From Sipunculus nudus (Eukaryota > Annelida > Sipuncula > Golfingiida > Sipunculidae), in the NCBI GenBank assembly GCA_026874595.1, contig CM049316.1:40873695-40937694 (forward strand): 64,000 bases of DNA, given 5' to 3'. The translations under genes were made by a program, and so were the position numbers. The notes under the pieces are model-generated. The model worked only from the letters and a program-made list of their open reading frames with translations, had not been told where the DNA came from and made no database searches. The first letter of the stretch is position 1; each line of letters starts with the position of its first letter. Of this stretch, positions 45,640-57,335 are shown piece by piece.

Positions 45640-46562
45640 ATGTCTTCAAGATCTCATCCTGATGACGCCTTGATGTCGTCACGTAAGTTATCCCGATGTG
45701 ACCCAATGTCAGCTGGATGTCTTCCCGATATTATTCCGATGTCACCTCGATTTCGTCCAAATAAATATGTCCTGGTGTCGCTAAGATTTCAAAAGTTTTT
45801 AAAATATTAAAATATATACCAATGTCTATCAGATTTTGTACTAATTGCCGAAGCCCCCATCATCGCGTCTCGATGTCGTCCAGATATTATCCCGATGTAA
45901 CCCATTGTAAGCTGGATGTCATCCCGATATAATCCCGATGTCACCTAGATGTCGTCCCGATATTATCACGATGTTACTTCGATGTCGTCCCGATATTATC
46001 ACGATGTCACCTCGATGTCGTCCCGAAATTTTCCCGATCTCACCTCGATGTCGTCCCGATATTATCCCGATGTCACCTCGATGTCGTCCCGATATTATCC
46101 CGATGTCACCTCGATGTCGTCCCGATATTATCCCGATGTCACCTCGATGTCGTCCCGATATTATTCCGATGTCACCTCGATGTCGTCCCGATATTATCCC
46201 GATGTCACCTCGATGTCGTCCCGATATTATCCCGATGTCACCTCGATGTCGTCCCGATATTATCTGATGTCACCTCGATGTCGTCCCGATATTATCCCGA
46301 CGTCACCTCGATGTCGTCCCGATATTATCACGATGTCACCTCGATGTCGTCCCGATATTATCACGATGTCACCTCGATGTCGTCCCGATATTATCCCGAT
46401 GTCACCTCGATGTCGTCCCGATATTATCACGATGTCACCTCGATGTCGTCCCGATATTATCCCGATGTCACCTCGATGTCGTCCCGATATTATCCCGATG
46501 TCACCTCGATGAAAAATGTCCCGAGGTGTCTATCCGATTTTGTACTTATTGCCGGTGCCCCT
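45640..46562 (+). repeat. 33-bp satellite built from three 11-bp modules
   Basis: About 17 consecutive units from about 45945 to 46512 follow CCCGATATTAT, CCCGATGTCAC, CTCGATGTCGT. Each module is 11 bp and shares the CGAT core. Degenerate units extend left to about 45640. A 35-bp non-repeat phrase starting GTCTATC-GATTTTGTACT flanks both sides (45824-45858 and 46528-46562). As 33 is a multiple of three, all units stay in frame and give long apparent reading frames of an 11-residue repeat. I treat these as by-products. Confidence 0.95.
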
Positions 46563-47110
46563 CAATTGTGTCACGCGGTGTTACTCTGATGTATTAAGCC
46601 GATGAGCCCTGTCTTTGTATCATGCAGTTATGTCAGGATCACTCCGTCGAGGTATAGCAGTATACTAGCACACCACTGATTAATTAACGTAGATTTAATT
46701 GTATCAAATTGGTCAGTGATGTAGTCGAGTCTTCACCATCCGAGTCCGAGATGCAAGTCCTTGAAGTTTGAGTCCAATTCCACCTCCTTCGAACCCGAGT
46801 CATTGAGAACACGAGTCCCAAGACCGACTACGATGCAAATAACCTAATTAAAAGAAATTTAAAATGGACATTTGAGATTATCCTGTGTATTTTAATATTA
46901 GTGACATGTTCTTTTTACTTAAATGGTTGATTACATTTAGCTCCCGGTGCAGAGATAAGATTTGATATATGTCTTATTATTATTTAATATTCTGTCAGTA
47001 GTTGGTTGAAACAAATTTATTTCTATTTAATTGTACAACAAGCAAAAAAGTGCTAAGGAACGTACTTTTCAATATGCAATAATATATAACGCAGTAAATC
47101 GATGTTGTCA
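46563..47110. repeat. GAGTC-rich degenerate repeats, otherwise empty
   Basis: GAGTC or CGAGTCC recurs about six times at 46720-46830, like the ends of some DNA transposons, but the element cannot be bounded. Confidence 0.3.
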
Positions 47111-47127
47111 CATATACATATATACAA

Positions 47128-47198
<71 letters not shown>
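47111..47198. repeat. (AT)n microsatellite
   Basis: AT array of about 88 bp with small interruptions. Confidence 0.95.
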
Positions 47199-47199
<1 letters not shown>

Positions 47200-48006
47200 T
47201 TCATGTATATGACGGAGTCCGAAAGCCGAGGCCTCTAGTTCCTAACAAAAGTGTCCTACATTACTGGAATATGTTAAGAATATTGTATAGGCTATTTGAA
47301 AAGTTTACTCTTGGTTGCCAATCTATATCATCAAATAAATCAATGTGTATCTGACTGATAAGGTATTGGTTGTGTTCAATACTGCCAATCTTCAAACCAA
47401 AATCCATGAGAAATGCTTCACCCCCCGAGACAAATAACTAAGTTCGTGACCCGGCCTACGCGGCGTTGATGTCAGCTGGTTTATAAATCTTGCATAAAGT
47501 GATTGGTCTAGACATTGTAGATGAGGTTGATACAGCCATTTTTTTTCTTCTGACTGGTATGGAATCACAGATGGATCAATATTGCATTTTTTTACGATGG
47601 CAACACCCCAAAATGAACTTTTGATACGGCCCCTTCTTGTCGCAAACTCGCATTATGTTTATATATGTAAACTGACTATATACATGTCATAATGACTGAT
47701 TAATAATGGTCAATGTTTTATAACAATCATTTAATGTTGATCATAAGCATCAAACATATCATTATTTATAAAAAAAATATATATATATAGGCTAAAAGGT
47801 GTATACTTGAGTAGCCGGGTTCGAGTAACTCTAACCATGTACTTTAGTCCTGCTGTCATACTCGACCTAGCCCTGCCTGGGCTTTAGTATTTGCGTATAC
47901 TAATAAAATGCTTAAAATAAAACGTGATTCCATGTACCGATAGACTTAACTCAGTGCCAGATCTCATCACTAAAGCCCTGTAAAGTCCGTATGGTGAATC
48001 TCGGAT
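47199..48006. other. No gene seen
   Basis: No recognised feature. Confidence 0.35.
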
Positions 48007-48067
48007 ATTTGCATATTAAGGCGTCACAAGGCTCTTTAAGGATCTGACGATTCCCCCGTATTTGCAT
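48007..48067. promoter_or_regulatory. Two octamer motifs in a direct repeat
   Basis: ATTTGCAT occurs at 48007-48014 and 48060-48067, each followed by AT and then, within about 15 bp, GTCAC. ATTTGCAT is the octamer bound by POU-domain factors (Oct-1 class) in histone H2B and snRNA promoters. No such gene is recognised nearby. Confidence 0.35.
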
Positions 48068-48957
48068 ATCAGGCCCGTCACCCCTCATGTGAGTGGCATC
48101 GTTGCTATGAGAACGTAAACAGCGGTCCCACAGCTCGATCCGCTTGGAAACTTTCGCACATGTATTCAGGTAGTCCACACATGGACCTTCGATCGTGTTC
48201 CATGATTTATCTCTGCTGAACGAATATTGCGGTCCATGGGCCAAACATAAGTGCATATTGTAGACACTATCTCAACAATTTTTGTACCGACAGGTCCAGT
48301 AAAATTCCCTCTGCCGAGATGACAAGAGCAGCTGGCAGCATTTGTCTGAACCCGTGTATGAACTGTCAAATTGCGACTCGCGAATCGTGATCGTTTCAGT
48401 CAGGCGGTACATTTTGACTGCACTCGTCGCGTGTGCACCTGAATATGTCGCGCTGATTGGCTGAGCCAGAGTTTGTCAGGCCTACTCTTAAAAGTGGTGG
48501 TCCAATAAACGATTACACTGAGGCTGAGGGTTTTTTTTTAAAGTCTCGCCGGAGTCAACATAAGCGACGGCCTAAAAATTTTAAGACAAATTAAATGGAA
48601 ATCTAAGTAGCCAAATGGAAGCCCAGAATAGGCAATAACTATGAATGAACCATGTTAGTTTTGAAAAAGATTCTGGGAAAGACCACTGCTGACGCCACTG
48701 GAAAAAGACCTTAGTTCAGCGAGGCAGTGATGTGTGGCGCTGACCGTCCGGGAACCGACCAAGATTACCAGTCCATGAAATAAGAGGGTCAGATAGTGGT
48801 AAATTAGTTATGTGAGTTGCCACAAGATGGCGGTTCCGATACTAAGTGCGATACAACGCAGAAATGTTTGATTTCTCTGTCAGAAGTAGCAATTAAGTCA
48901 TAACTATTTCATGGACTGGGCCTGTCTAATACTCAACCATTTGTACTGATCTGATTC
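48068..48957. other. No gene seen
   Basis: A minus-strand open frame of 101 codons (47951-48256) has no recognised family. The region is less AT-rich than average and free of obvious repeats. Confidence 0.35.
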
Positions 48958-49205
48958 TTTGCCTCCGCCAGGAGGGTATGCGTTCATCCCCGTTTGTGGG
49001 CGAGTTTTTCTCAACATATATCTTACGCAATTATGAACGGAACCTTATGCAATATTCAGAGCATTGAAGATGTAAATTAAGGAAGAATCGATGAGATTTT
49101 GGTGTGGATCAGACACATGATTCAAATTAAGAAAGGTCATATAAGACTTTTTTTTACAAATGTGCTGTCCCTCATGCAAGAATGAACCTGGGAATATGGG
49201 CCGAA
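48958..49205 (+). repeat. CCTCCGCC-type interspersed repeat, copy 3
   Basis: Starts TTTGCCTCCGCCAGGAGGGTATGCG, followed by CCCCGTTTGTG, CAACATATATC, TATGAACGGA, TTTTGGTGTGGATC, AAGGTCAT and CTCATGCAAGAATGA, matching copies at 7828 and 15219. The first 16 bases contain CCTCCGCCAGGAGG, itself a small palindrome. Confidence 0.75.
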
Positions 49206-49506
49206 TAAGTGAACCAAAGACCGTCTGGCTGAGCATAGTCACAGCTGGAAGAGAGACCCCTAAAGTATAGAAGTAGTAGTAGTTTCTAAAATTAACACTT
49301 ATAAATATAACCTTTTTTATTTTACATCTACATGAGGTAGTTTGTACGGTCGGAGGAAACCCGAGAAACCCGGGAAAAAACAGCCCATCCTGGACGGGAC
49401 ACAACAACACTCCCACAGCAACGCCACAAAAGCAATATTAAATACATGCAGAACGAACTTGTTCCTCGCAAGAGCGTAGTCAGGGGATGCCGAAAGGGGC
49501 AATGAA

Positions 49507-49523
49507 CCCCCCCCCCCCCCCCC
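49507..49523. repeat. Poly-C run
   Basis: About 17 consecutive C. Confidence 0.9.
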
Positions 49524-49731
49524 CGATCGACTTTGCATATTATATTGTAAATAAACTTTTCAGACAATATATACCAACTAGGAAAGTTCACACATGGGAA
49601 ATTTTGGTCATGTTTACATATAACGAATCTTTCATCAGTATTGAAATTCTAGGCAGATTCTCATCAGAATCTAAACCTTTCTTGGTTTTTAATCTCGACA
49701 GTCACAAACTAACTTAAAAAGTTACAAATAA

Positions 49732-49732
<1 letters not shown>

Positions 49733-49788
<56 letters not shown>
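49733..49788. repeat. (AT)n microsatellite
   Basis: AT array directly abutting the MITE on its right. Confidence 0.95.
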
Positions 49789-49790
<2 letters not shown>

Positions 49791-49959
49791 GTATCGTATA
49801 CAGTAAGTTTTACATCATGTACGACTGAACTGTTTCGTTAGTACAGCTTACTAACTAGCCGGCTCAAACTAAACTGATCAGATATGCGGGTGAAGTTTGC
49901 CATAATAACAAAACAGTTCTGTCGTACATGAAGTAAAACTAACTGTATACGATACATTA
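49787..49959. mobile_element. Foldback MITE with 54-bp inverted repeats
   Basis: The left arm (49787-49840, starting TAATGTATCGTATACAGT) and right arm (49906-49959) are reverse complements with four mismatches in 54. The 65-bp centre is unrelated. TA lies at both outer ends, compatible with a Tc1/mariner-type TA target. It has no coding capacity. Arms this similar suggest a fairly recent insertion. Confidence 0.9.
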
Positions 49960-50030
49960 CTAATGGACCCCTGCATGGTCGAGCACTTTCACTATGATGT
50001 ATTGAATTTCTATGTGGATTATTTAGATAA

Positions 50031-50040
50031 TATATATATA

Positions 50041-50094
<54 letters not shown>
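50031..50094. repeat. (AT)n microsatellite
   Basis: AT array of about 64 bp with one TTC interruption near the start. Confidence 0.95.
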
Positions 50095-50095
<1 letters not shown>

Positions 50096-51038
50096 GGGTG
50101 TGCACAAGCACCTATGCCGGCCATAGGCAATTAAATGGCAATTTGATGCCACGATCTAGGAACAGAGTATATTAATTACTATTCAATGTAAAATTTATTT
50201 ATGGTTATTTTTTTAATTGACGATATATGTGTTTGTGTGCATGTCCGTGTTTGAGAGTGACAGAGAGAGACAGAAGCTGAGAGACAGAGACAGAGGGAAA
50301 AGAAGAGACTATCCTCAATATACCAATATTGTTTTAGAAGTCAGTTCCTCTCGACTGATTTTTCAGCACAGCCACAAAAATCCTTTATCTAGAAACATCC
50401 CCGAAACTCTACCTTGTCTAAATTAAACGTTTCAAAGGATTTTAGTAAAAGCATCAAATATATCTAAAATTGAGATTGGCACTAGTATGATTCCTACTTC
50501 TCTGGAACAACATTGTACAAGACAAGATAAAATATGTGATCGTGACTAAATATACCGGGCACTGACATGGCCATCATGTTAATAACAATACCTCATAGTA
50601 GTGGTGACACACAATGACCTCACAGAGCTGGTCGACCTCATAATTCCTGTAGCGAATGTACTCCGGAGAGCAATACCTTGATTAAAAATGATCGGCGAAG
50701 AGTCAAAGGCCCTTAAACGGTAACAAGGATGAAATAGACTCCCTAGCCCCGGGTCGGACGCGTCAAATCGATACATTGACAGATGTAAGAGGACCGATAC
50801 AACCATCGAAGACCTCTGACAAGAAGGCATTAGAGTATTGGTGGCTCTGACCAGAAAGTCTTTGATTATCGATGGCTCTTACAAGAAATTATACGCTCAT
50901 CGGCGGCACTCTCAAAATTTGATAAAAAAAATAACAATTTTTATTATATTTTATGGCAGTTTAAGGAAGGAATGCATTGTTGTGAAGATTACGAGTCCGT
51001 CTAAATATTATAGGCATATCGAGTGCAATTGAAATTCT
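50095..51038. other. No gene seen
   Basis: A short GA-rich patch at about 50255-50310. No coding region recognised. Confidence 0.35.
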
Positions 51039-51040
51039 TA

Positions 51041-51217
51041 CAGTAAAACCTCGACTAACGACCACATTGGCTTAGTGACCTCCTCAAAATAACGACCACA
51101 CTTTCACAGTCCCAATTTGTTTTGCTCTGTATATCAGACCTCTCTTAGACGACCACCTCGATAATGCGAACACGTTATTAATGCCCCTTTGTTGGTCGTA
51201 ATTTCGAGATTTCACTG
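51041..51217 (+). mobile_element. Pogo/Tigger-like MITE, copy 2
   Basis: A 177-bp element starting CAGTAAAACCTCGACTAACG and ending TTCGAGATTTCACTG, flanked by TA on both sides (51039-51040 and 51218-51219). The CAGT termini, TA target and repeated ACGACCAC motifs fit pogo-related non-autonomous elements. It is the full-length counterpart of 423-601. Confidence 0.8.
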
Positions 51218-51251
51218 TATCATTATTTTTGCATGCTCCGTCAAGGCAGTA

Positions 51252-52031
51252 CTGTGGAAGTGGTGAATTTAGCGTGTCTGAATATTCGCGGATTTTTCAT
51301 TTGATAGCAGTAGCGCAGTACGAATTATCGCGCAAATCCGTATGTAAGGTAATTAATTGTGTATTAATTAATAAAATATTTATAAACGACAGATTTTTAA
51401 CGCAACTTACATCCCACCTAACAACCTTCGGGTGACCGTCCTCATGCCACATGATCGAGTACGGTGACCGCAAGGTGTGAACTATACGTATTTAATCAGG
51501 ACTATAATCACGTTTGATGATGCTGTGGTACTGCAACAACCTACTTAGTTTGACATCTGAGTAGGTTGTCGAATTTCACTATACAACGACGACAACTGTG
51601 ATTATACTAACCAGGTGCAGCCGACTATGTCCGAACAACAAACAGTACTGACAACAGTCGCCTGTCGCCCTCATGCAGCTCAGTCGTACTTCAAAGCTAT
51701 GGGAAGGGCTAGGGATGTCTTAAAAGGCTACTTATTGTTTCACAGTTGTTTCCACAAATCACCATAAATGAGACGGGGTCTTTCTCGAGAAACCACTTGC
51801 TATGAACTCTTATGACTACATGACTACTCTAACATTCTGGTTGAAGAAGCCTCAACTCAAGGGACCATGAATGGAGGAATTACCAGGTCCACATGACTGT
51901 GTGTCTTTCGTGAACGCTGCAATCTTCCAAAGAATCGCATCAAATTTACGCGTGTTATTATTTTAGCGCAAATATAGCTCCCGCTAAAAGCGCGAAATTA
52001 AAAAACACCGCTAACAAAACCACTTCCACAA
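51252..52031. mobile_element. 780-bp TIR element (GTGGAAGTGGT ends)
   Basis: Left CTGTGGAAGTGGTGAATTTA and right (complemented) TTGTGGAAGTGGTTTTGTTA align, and the similarity continues inward for about 60 bp with shared TAGCG, TTCGCG and TTTTT blocks. TA flanks both ends. It contains GCGC/CGCG-rich subterminal motifs. Non-coding. The superfamily is probably Tc1/mariner-like, judged only from the TA target. Confidence 0.7.
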
Positions 52032-52349
52032 TATTTAGTTATCGCTATTTTTTATTAAAAAAAGAAAAGATGGCGCTCGAGCGCATCAGTGTATAGGAAG
52101 TCTGGTACCCCTGCCTAGGGCGTTCCTTCATCAATGTTAAAGGTGATACTTGAGTGAAAGTTTATCTTTTAAGCTCAAACACAAGGAGAAATCCAGAGGA
52201 GATAGGGAATAATGGCTATAATCTTTAAATTTATTTGATGCAACGTCAAGACCTGGTCTCTTAACAAGTCAGCTGACTTAATGAATGTGACGTGTGTCTG
52301 ATTCTTCACTGGATTTAGTATTATACGTCTTAACTCTTTATTTATAGCT

Positions 52350-53195
52350 TGTCATACGTGGCCTTTTTATTGTGTGACACGGGCGTGGCTCGTGTTGTGG
52401 CGCCCGCGTCTGGCCGCGTATTGCATTCTCAGTTTAATCCGTACTGGTTGAACTCTCGTTGTCATGCTAGCTTGGGGCTTTCTCGCCTGGCCGAGCCGGG
52501 GCGGACTCACGTGTGGACCCTGGTATTTAGAGACACAGCGATGTTTTTCTAGATGATTCCTGTAACGCGTGTTTACTGTGTATTATGTTAGATCCTTTAG
52601 ACTGTTCGAGAAGTGGAAAATTCTCGGCTTGGGGCGAGAGGTTATAAATAGGGGGCTGTGTTTTAGAGCCGAGAGAGAGGCGAGAGAATATTCCAGCGGA
52701 CACAGACGTGTGGGACCTATCCGATGATCCAGTAATTTCAGGGTTTCTACTATTATTAACACTTTACAATTCAGTGCTGCCTGTCTCAAGTTTACTTTCT
52801 GGAATGTTATAAGAACTTTACATTGGACTGTTATTCTCCGAGAGAATTCGTGTGAACTGTTCGCCGGCTTATACATTTTAAAGGATTTATCGTTGTGACA
52901 GTGGTGGTAGCCAGGTACTGTGCATTTTGTTTATTTTACTGTGAGATTGTATTGATTTGTTGTTATACTGCTGTTATACTGTGTAATTGTATTGATTTGG
53001 TGTGTTGTAATGTTAGGGTTGTTTTAAGAATAAATTATAGTTATTTATTAACAAAAAAAAAAACACTGACTTCTTTATTCATTCCCCTAGACATTTCACT
53101 CTGCCTATTGTTGCGTAATCTGATTTTTTTTATCTCCTTGACAAAATTTGTGTTCATCACGCATACATGATCTGTTGATATTAGGTTCCGTAACA
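52350..53195 (+). mobile_element. Solo LTR, related subfamily of the 33.4-kb element
   Basis: An 846-bp LTR starting TGTCATACG and ending GGTTCCGTAACA, flanked by a 4-bp duplication AGCT (52346-52349 and 53196-53199). It aligns with the 33437 LTR through GTGTGACACGGGCG, CCGTACTGGTTGAACTCTCG, CTGTTCGAGAAGTGGAA, the TTATAAATA box (52642-52650), AATAAA and the final TTAGGTTCCG, with extra GC-rich sequence near 52395. No internal region is present, so LTR-LTR recombination removed it. Confidence 0.9.
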
Positions 53196-53199
53196 AGCT

Positions 53200-54537
53200 A
53201 TTGTGTGGTTGTATTTATTTTTGTGCCTTCTCTTACTTCTGTTGCTCTCTGCTAGCTCTTATGACTGCCCCAAAGGCATTTTCTTTGTTTAACTGCTTGC
53301 ATCTGTTTAAGCTAATCCTGAGAAAGTTTTAGATCTTTACCTATATAGCGGGTCCATTGTGATTGACACTGTACGGTCTCCAATTTAAATTAGGTCCGTC
53401 CTTATAGCGCACCAACTTCAAGGCGTTGCTCCGCATTGGAAGATTGATATGTTCCCCGGGAGGGCGCTACTTTCACCTTACTACGATTAAGTTTGCGCTG
53501 GTCGCATCTGTTTTAAGTAAATTTTGATTCAAAATATTAAATTGTGTATTAAATATTTATTTGTATGACCCTCCTTACGATGATTACATTTTATCGATAA
53601 TAACTTGCTGTTAATAGTTGCCAAAAATGTTGGTGTATCAGGCATTTTTCTATGGAAACTATTTCTAACTTTTTATCAAAAATCTTCTAGAAAGGACGTG
53701 ATCAGGGGACAACATGGTATTTACAGATTGGTTTTGGTAAACGGGTAAAAGCACATCAAAATGTAACGAAATTTTATCTTGATTATATTATTTTTTTTAT
53801 AATGTCAAGAATTAGTGCGACAGGAGCTCATAATCTTTGAATTTCCATACTTATAGTTGAAATACCGTACAATAATATAGGTGTACTTAATTATAAAATT
53901 ATATATTATAAATATATTATAAAAAAAATTCCGCGTACCCCGCGCCAAGTAAACGCAGCATAAAACAGCTCACTGACGAAGCTTACATAACTTTGATATG
54001 GTAGAGAAAAAAGTTGCTGAACAACTGTAATATAGCGTCCTATATTAGCCCGCTAAAAGAAACTCCCTCATACTGGGGGCTTAAACTAGAACACTTTAAT
54101 ATTAAATTAAATTAATATTAAAACATCTAATGAAAATGAATTTAACTGTCACCAAGAGACTGTACCAGGTTTTTATTTTGTTAGTAATCTGAAACATTTT
54201 TACGATTGATTTTACAGATAGAGTTTTAGCCATGGATGCTTCCGTAATAAGATCTTCTGGTACTTCCTGCGGGTGACGGTAAAACAAGTTCTACCCACGT
54301 GACCATCTGCTGTGAAATGACAAATACTAGCATGCGCCAGGAAATATGTAGGGGCTACATAAATGAAGGGGAACAGTCGCTGAGCTAGGCACTCCAAGCT
54401 GTATATAATGTGCGTGGTGGTACGGATTGCTACACGGATACATGGGATAGCAAGGTGCCGACACCGCCGAATTAAAAATGTACAGGATGATTAAATCTTA
54501 TGGGGATCCCGAGATTGGGTGGTGCAATGCCCAAATT
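53200..54537. other. No gene seen
   Basis: No recognised repeat or coding region in 1.3 kb. Confidence 0.35.
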
Positions 54538-55059
54538 CAGGGATTCCAGCAACCAACTTTGAAAAAAAAACCCTGACTTTACCCTGACTATTCTCTGACT
54601 TTTAGTTGGTTTTCAGGGATAAATCATCACACAAATTTTGAATTTGGTCTCAATAACGTCATTTTAGAGCCAACCCATAGCGAAACATTATTAGATAAAT
54701 ATATGAAACTTAAGAATTTTACATCTAATCCTGCTTTTTTAAATACTGCCGAAAAACAGAATCGGTCCATCATTAATTGTTTGTGTTATATGTAGTGGAT
54801 CCATACTCTGAATCACCAATCTTAGATTTTTATACAATAATTAAAAGGAAACAAGATTAAATCTCTGAAATTACCACAGATTTATAAGAGATACTAAACG
54901 TTTTCAACCTGATAACTATAACTGCGATCGCAATGGTCATTAAAAAACCCTGACTTTTCCTTGACTTCCAAAAATATCAAGGAAATCCCTGACTTTTTTA
55001 TGAAATTACCAATTTTTTCTTTGACCTTGATATAATATTTTTCTCCGGGCTTTTCCCTG
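54538..55059. mobile_element. 522-bp TIR element (CAGGGA ends)
   Basis: Starts CAGGGATTCC and ends TTTTCCCTG, with AAATT directly outside both ends (54533-54537, 55060-55064). CCCTGACTTT is repeated near both termini (about 54572-54600 and 54945-54995), in the manner of subterminal motifs. Short CAGGG ends suggest a hAT-like non-autonomous element, but the 5-bp duplication is shorter than the usual 8. Confidence 0.55.
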
Positions 55060-55064
55060 AAATT

Positions 55065-55689
55065 TCACACGCACACACATATAAAAAGCACTAGAAAGCA
55101 CTCAGAGACTACATACATTAGCCAACCTTCTGGATAACCAGATCATGAAAGTTACCAGGATCCTGGTCAGGTTTTGGAATGTGATACGATAGCTCTGGAG
55201 ATACTTATATCCAAACCAAAAAGACGGTTCAGCAGCTCGATGGTTGCATCAAAGGTCAGCTCTGACCACCAGAACAAAGGGGGTTTCAGTTAATTCACAC
55301 CTGTGCATGAACTACCAGGGCTAACTTTTACTCAATTTGGAAATTTACACTCAGGGTTTTCTCAAATACTGGGTTCAAACAAATTTCTCTTTACCTTGCA
55401 ACAATAATAGAGTTGTGCTGTCAACGGATTATGTCTGTGATTGGTTGTTTTCCTGTAAAATCGATTAAACTGGTTTCGTCTTCATGTAATTGATCATATA
55501 TGATTATGTGCGTACAAGCGAATAAGTCACATGTGTGTGTGTGGGGGGGGGGAGAAATCATTTGTCTGTCAATTAACATCAGGCATGATTTATTATATTA
55601 ATATAATAAAAAGAACCGTTTTTAACCTGCTTATATAAAGATGCTATCAGACTAAAGGAGGTAAAAACATATTTATTTTAGGGTTGTTT
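55065..55689. other. No gene seen
   Basis: A short G-run at about 55543-55551. No other feature. Confidence 0.35.
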
Positions 55690-55830
55690 ACTTGTGCGCA
55701 TGTATGCGTTTATGCGTGAAAAATCGCTCATATGATTTTGTAACTAGGGTGTTTCCATGTGTCCGTCAGCGTATATGCGTGAAAATTGCCACAGGCGCGA
55801 TTTCCACGCACAGGGTCTGCGTAAACTCAC
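55690..55830. repeat. GCGT-rich degenerate repeat (left arm)
   Basis: ATGCGTTTATGCGTGAAAA and related GCGTATATGCGTGAAAA phrases. The inverted counterpart (ACGCATA, ACGCGTA) lies at 57245-57335 beyond the hAT element. Confidence 0.6.
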
Positions 55831-55914
55831 GGATTCAGGGTGAAATGACGTCACTTCACCATTTTTGTTTTCTTTCTTTTTTTGTGGACGGCTTTCTCGA
55901 TCCACAGTACAAAT

Positions 55915-57226
55915 CAGACTTGGGTCCAAATACTTTTAAAGTAATCGATTACAAATACAATTACTATTGTGTTTTCAGAAAGTAATCGATTACAAATACA
56001 ATTACTTTTAAAAGTAATCACAATTACTATTGCAATTACTTTTGTGTTTAGGACCATTTACCTCATGCAAGAACAGCAACTGGATTAAAGATTAGTTTGA
56101 GCTCTTAAATAGTCGTAGCAAATTTAATAAAGGCACAACCAGCACAATCTATATTATAACATGAATCGCAGTAGGATATGTAGGCCTACAAAGAGTCATT
56201 GTTAAGTGGTAATGTCATATTAAATTAAACATATCATAGTCACCACAAAACAGATCCAGACTGTGGTTTATCAATGAATCTTGTTGTAAAAAAAAAAAAG
56301 AAAAAAATCAACTAAAAATTTTTATAAAGACACAAACGTGTGTATGTGGCTTGAGGTTACCACCAAACAGATATAAACCAGGCCATTTCAATGAAGGGAT
56401 GGTAAAAAAAATTAATAAAAAAATAAATAGTTAAACATTATAATGTTGACAAACTTGGATAAATGTGATTACCAGTAAACGGATAGAAACCGTGACATTT
56501 CAATACAGCTATTACTGTATGTTTATTTACATAAAATTCATATGAACCTTTGCATATCCATTGTTTGCAAGTAATTTGTCATGTGCTTTGGCGAAGTGTA
56601 TGAGTCAATAAAAATACAATTTATAATATTGTTAACAATATGCGTCATCTTTTGTTAGACTGATTCAACGTTTTTTTATCTTGTGTCTTACATGGGTTTT
56701 ATGGAATAATATATCATTGGTTAAAAGCATTACAATTTATCATTATGTTGAGTTAAATCAGCAAGACGGTAATTTAAACTGTGTGGGGTTAACCTTAAAT
56801 TAGGTTCAGGGTATCCCCAGGAATAACTTGAAATTGATTTCAGATAACCTGAAGTCTTTACATTGGGATAGCTTTGATTGAAACCTTTTTTATTCAGTCA
56901 AAATTAACTAGTAGCCTGAGATAATAAAAATATTATTAAAAATGCATATTAGTGCCTCTGAAGTACATGAACAACCAGGGGAAATTTGTTTGTAGCCAGG
57001 TATGCTTATTATATTTGACAGTTTGATTGAATTATTCATATGAGACAAATATACCCAGAAGTAATTAAAAAGTAATTGTTCAAACAATTATTTTTTCAAA
57101 AGTAATCGATTACAAATACAATTACTTTCAAGGATTATAAAATGTAATCGATTACAATTACCATTACTTGAAAAAGTAATTGTAATTACAATTACTTCAA
57201 ATACAATTACTTTGGACCTCATTCTG
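55915..57226. mobile_element. Non-autonomous hAT element, 1.3 kb, with 8-bp target duplication
   Basis: GTACAAAT lies immediately outside both ends (55907-55914 and 57227-57234). The terminal repeats are CAGACTTGGGTCCAAA and, complemented from the right, CAGAATGAGGTCCAAA, identical at 13 of 16 positions. A CAG start, short imperfect TIR and 8-bp duplication are the hallmarks of hAT. Inside each end lie two copies of the 12-bp palindrome GTAATCGATTAC within AAGTAAT/AATTACTT runs, probably transposase-binding subterminal repeats. No transposase remains. Confidence 0.85.
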
Positions 57227-57244
57227 GTACAAATATATGAGTCT

Positions 57245-57335
57245 TCCAGTTCACGCGTATATACGCATATAAACGCACTTATAAACATACCTATTTTTAC
57301 GCACATACGCATATATAAACGCGCTCATGAAAACG
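57245..57335. repeat. ACGC-rich degenerate repeat (right arm)
   Basis: The inverted counterpart of 55690-55830, with ACGCATATAAACGC-type phrases. Together the two arms may be the ends of an older element that received the hAT insertion. Confidence 0.55.

Noticed and set aside
45938-46589. Open frames of up to 187 codons encoding an 11-residue repeat
   Set aside because: They arise from the 33-bp satellite, occur in more than one overlapping frame, and lack flanking gene structure.
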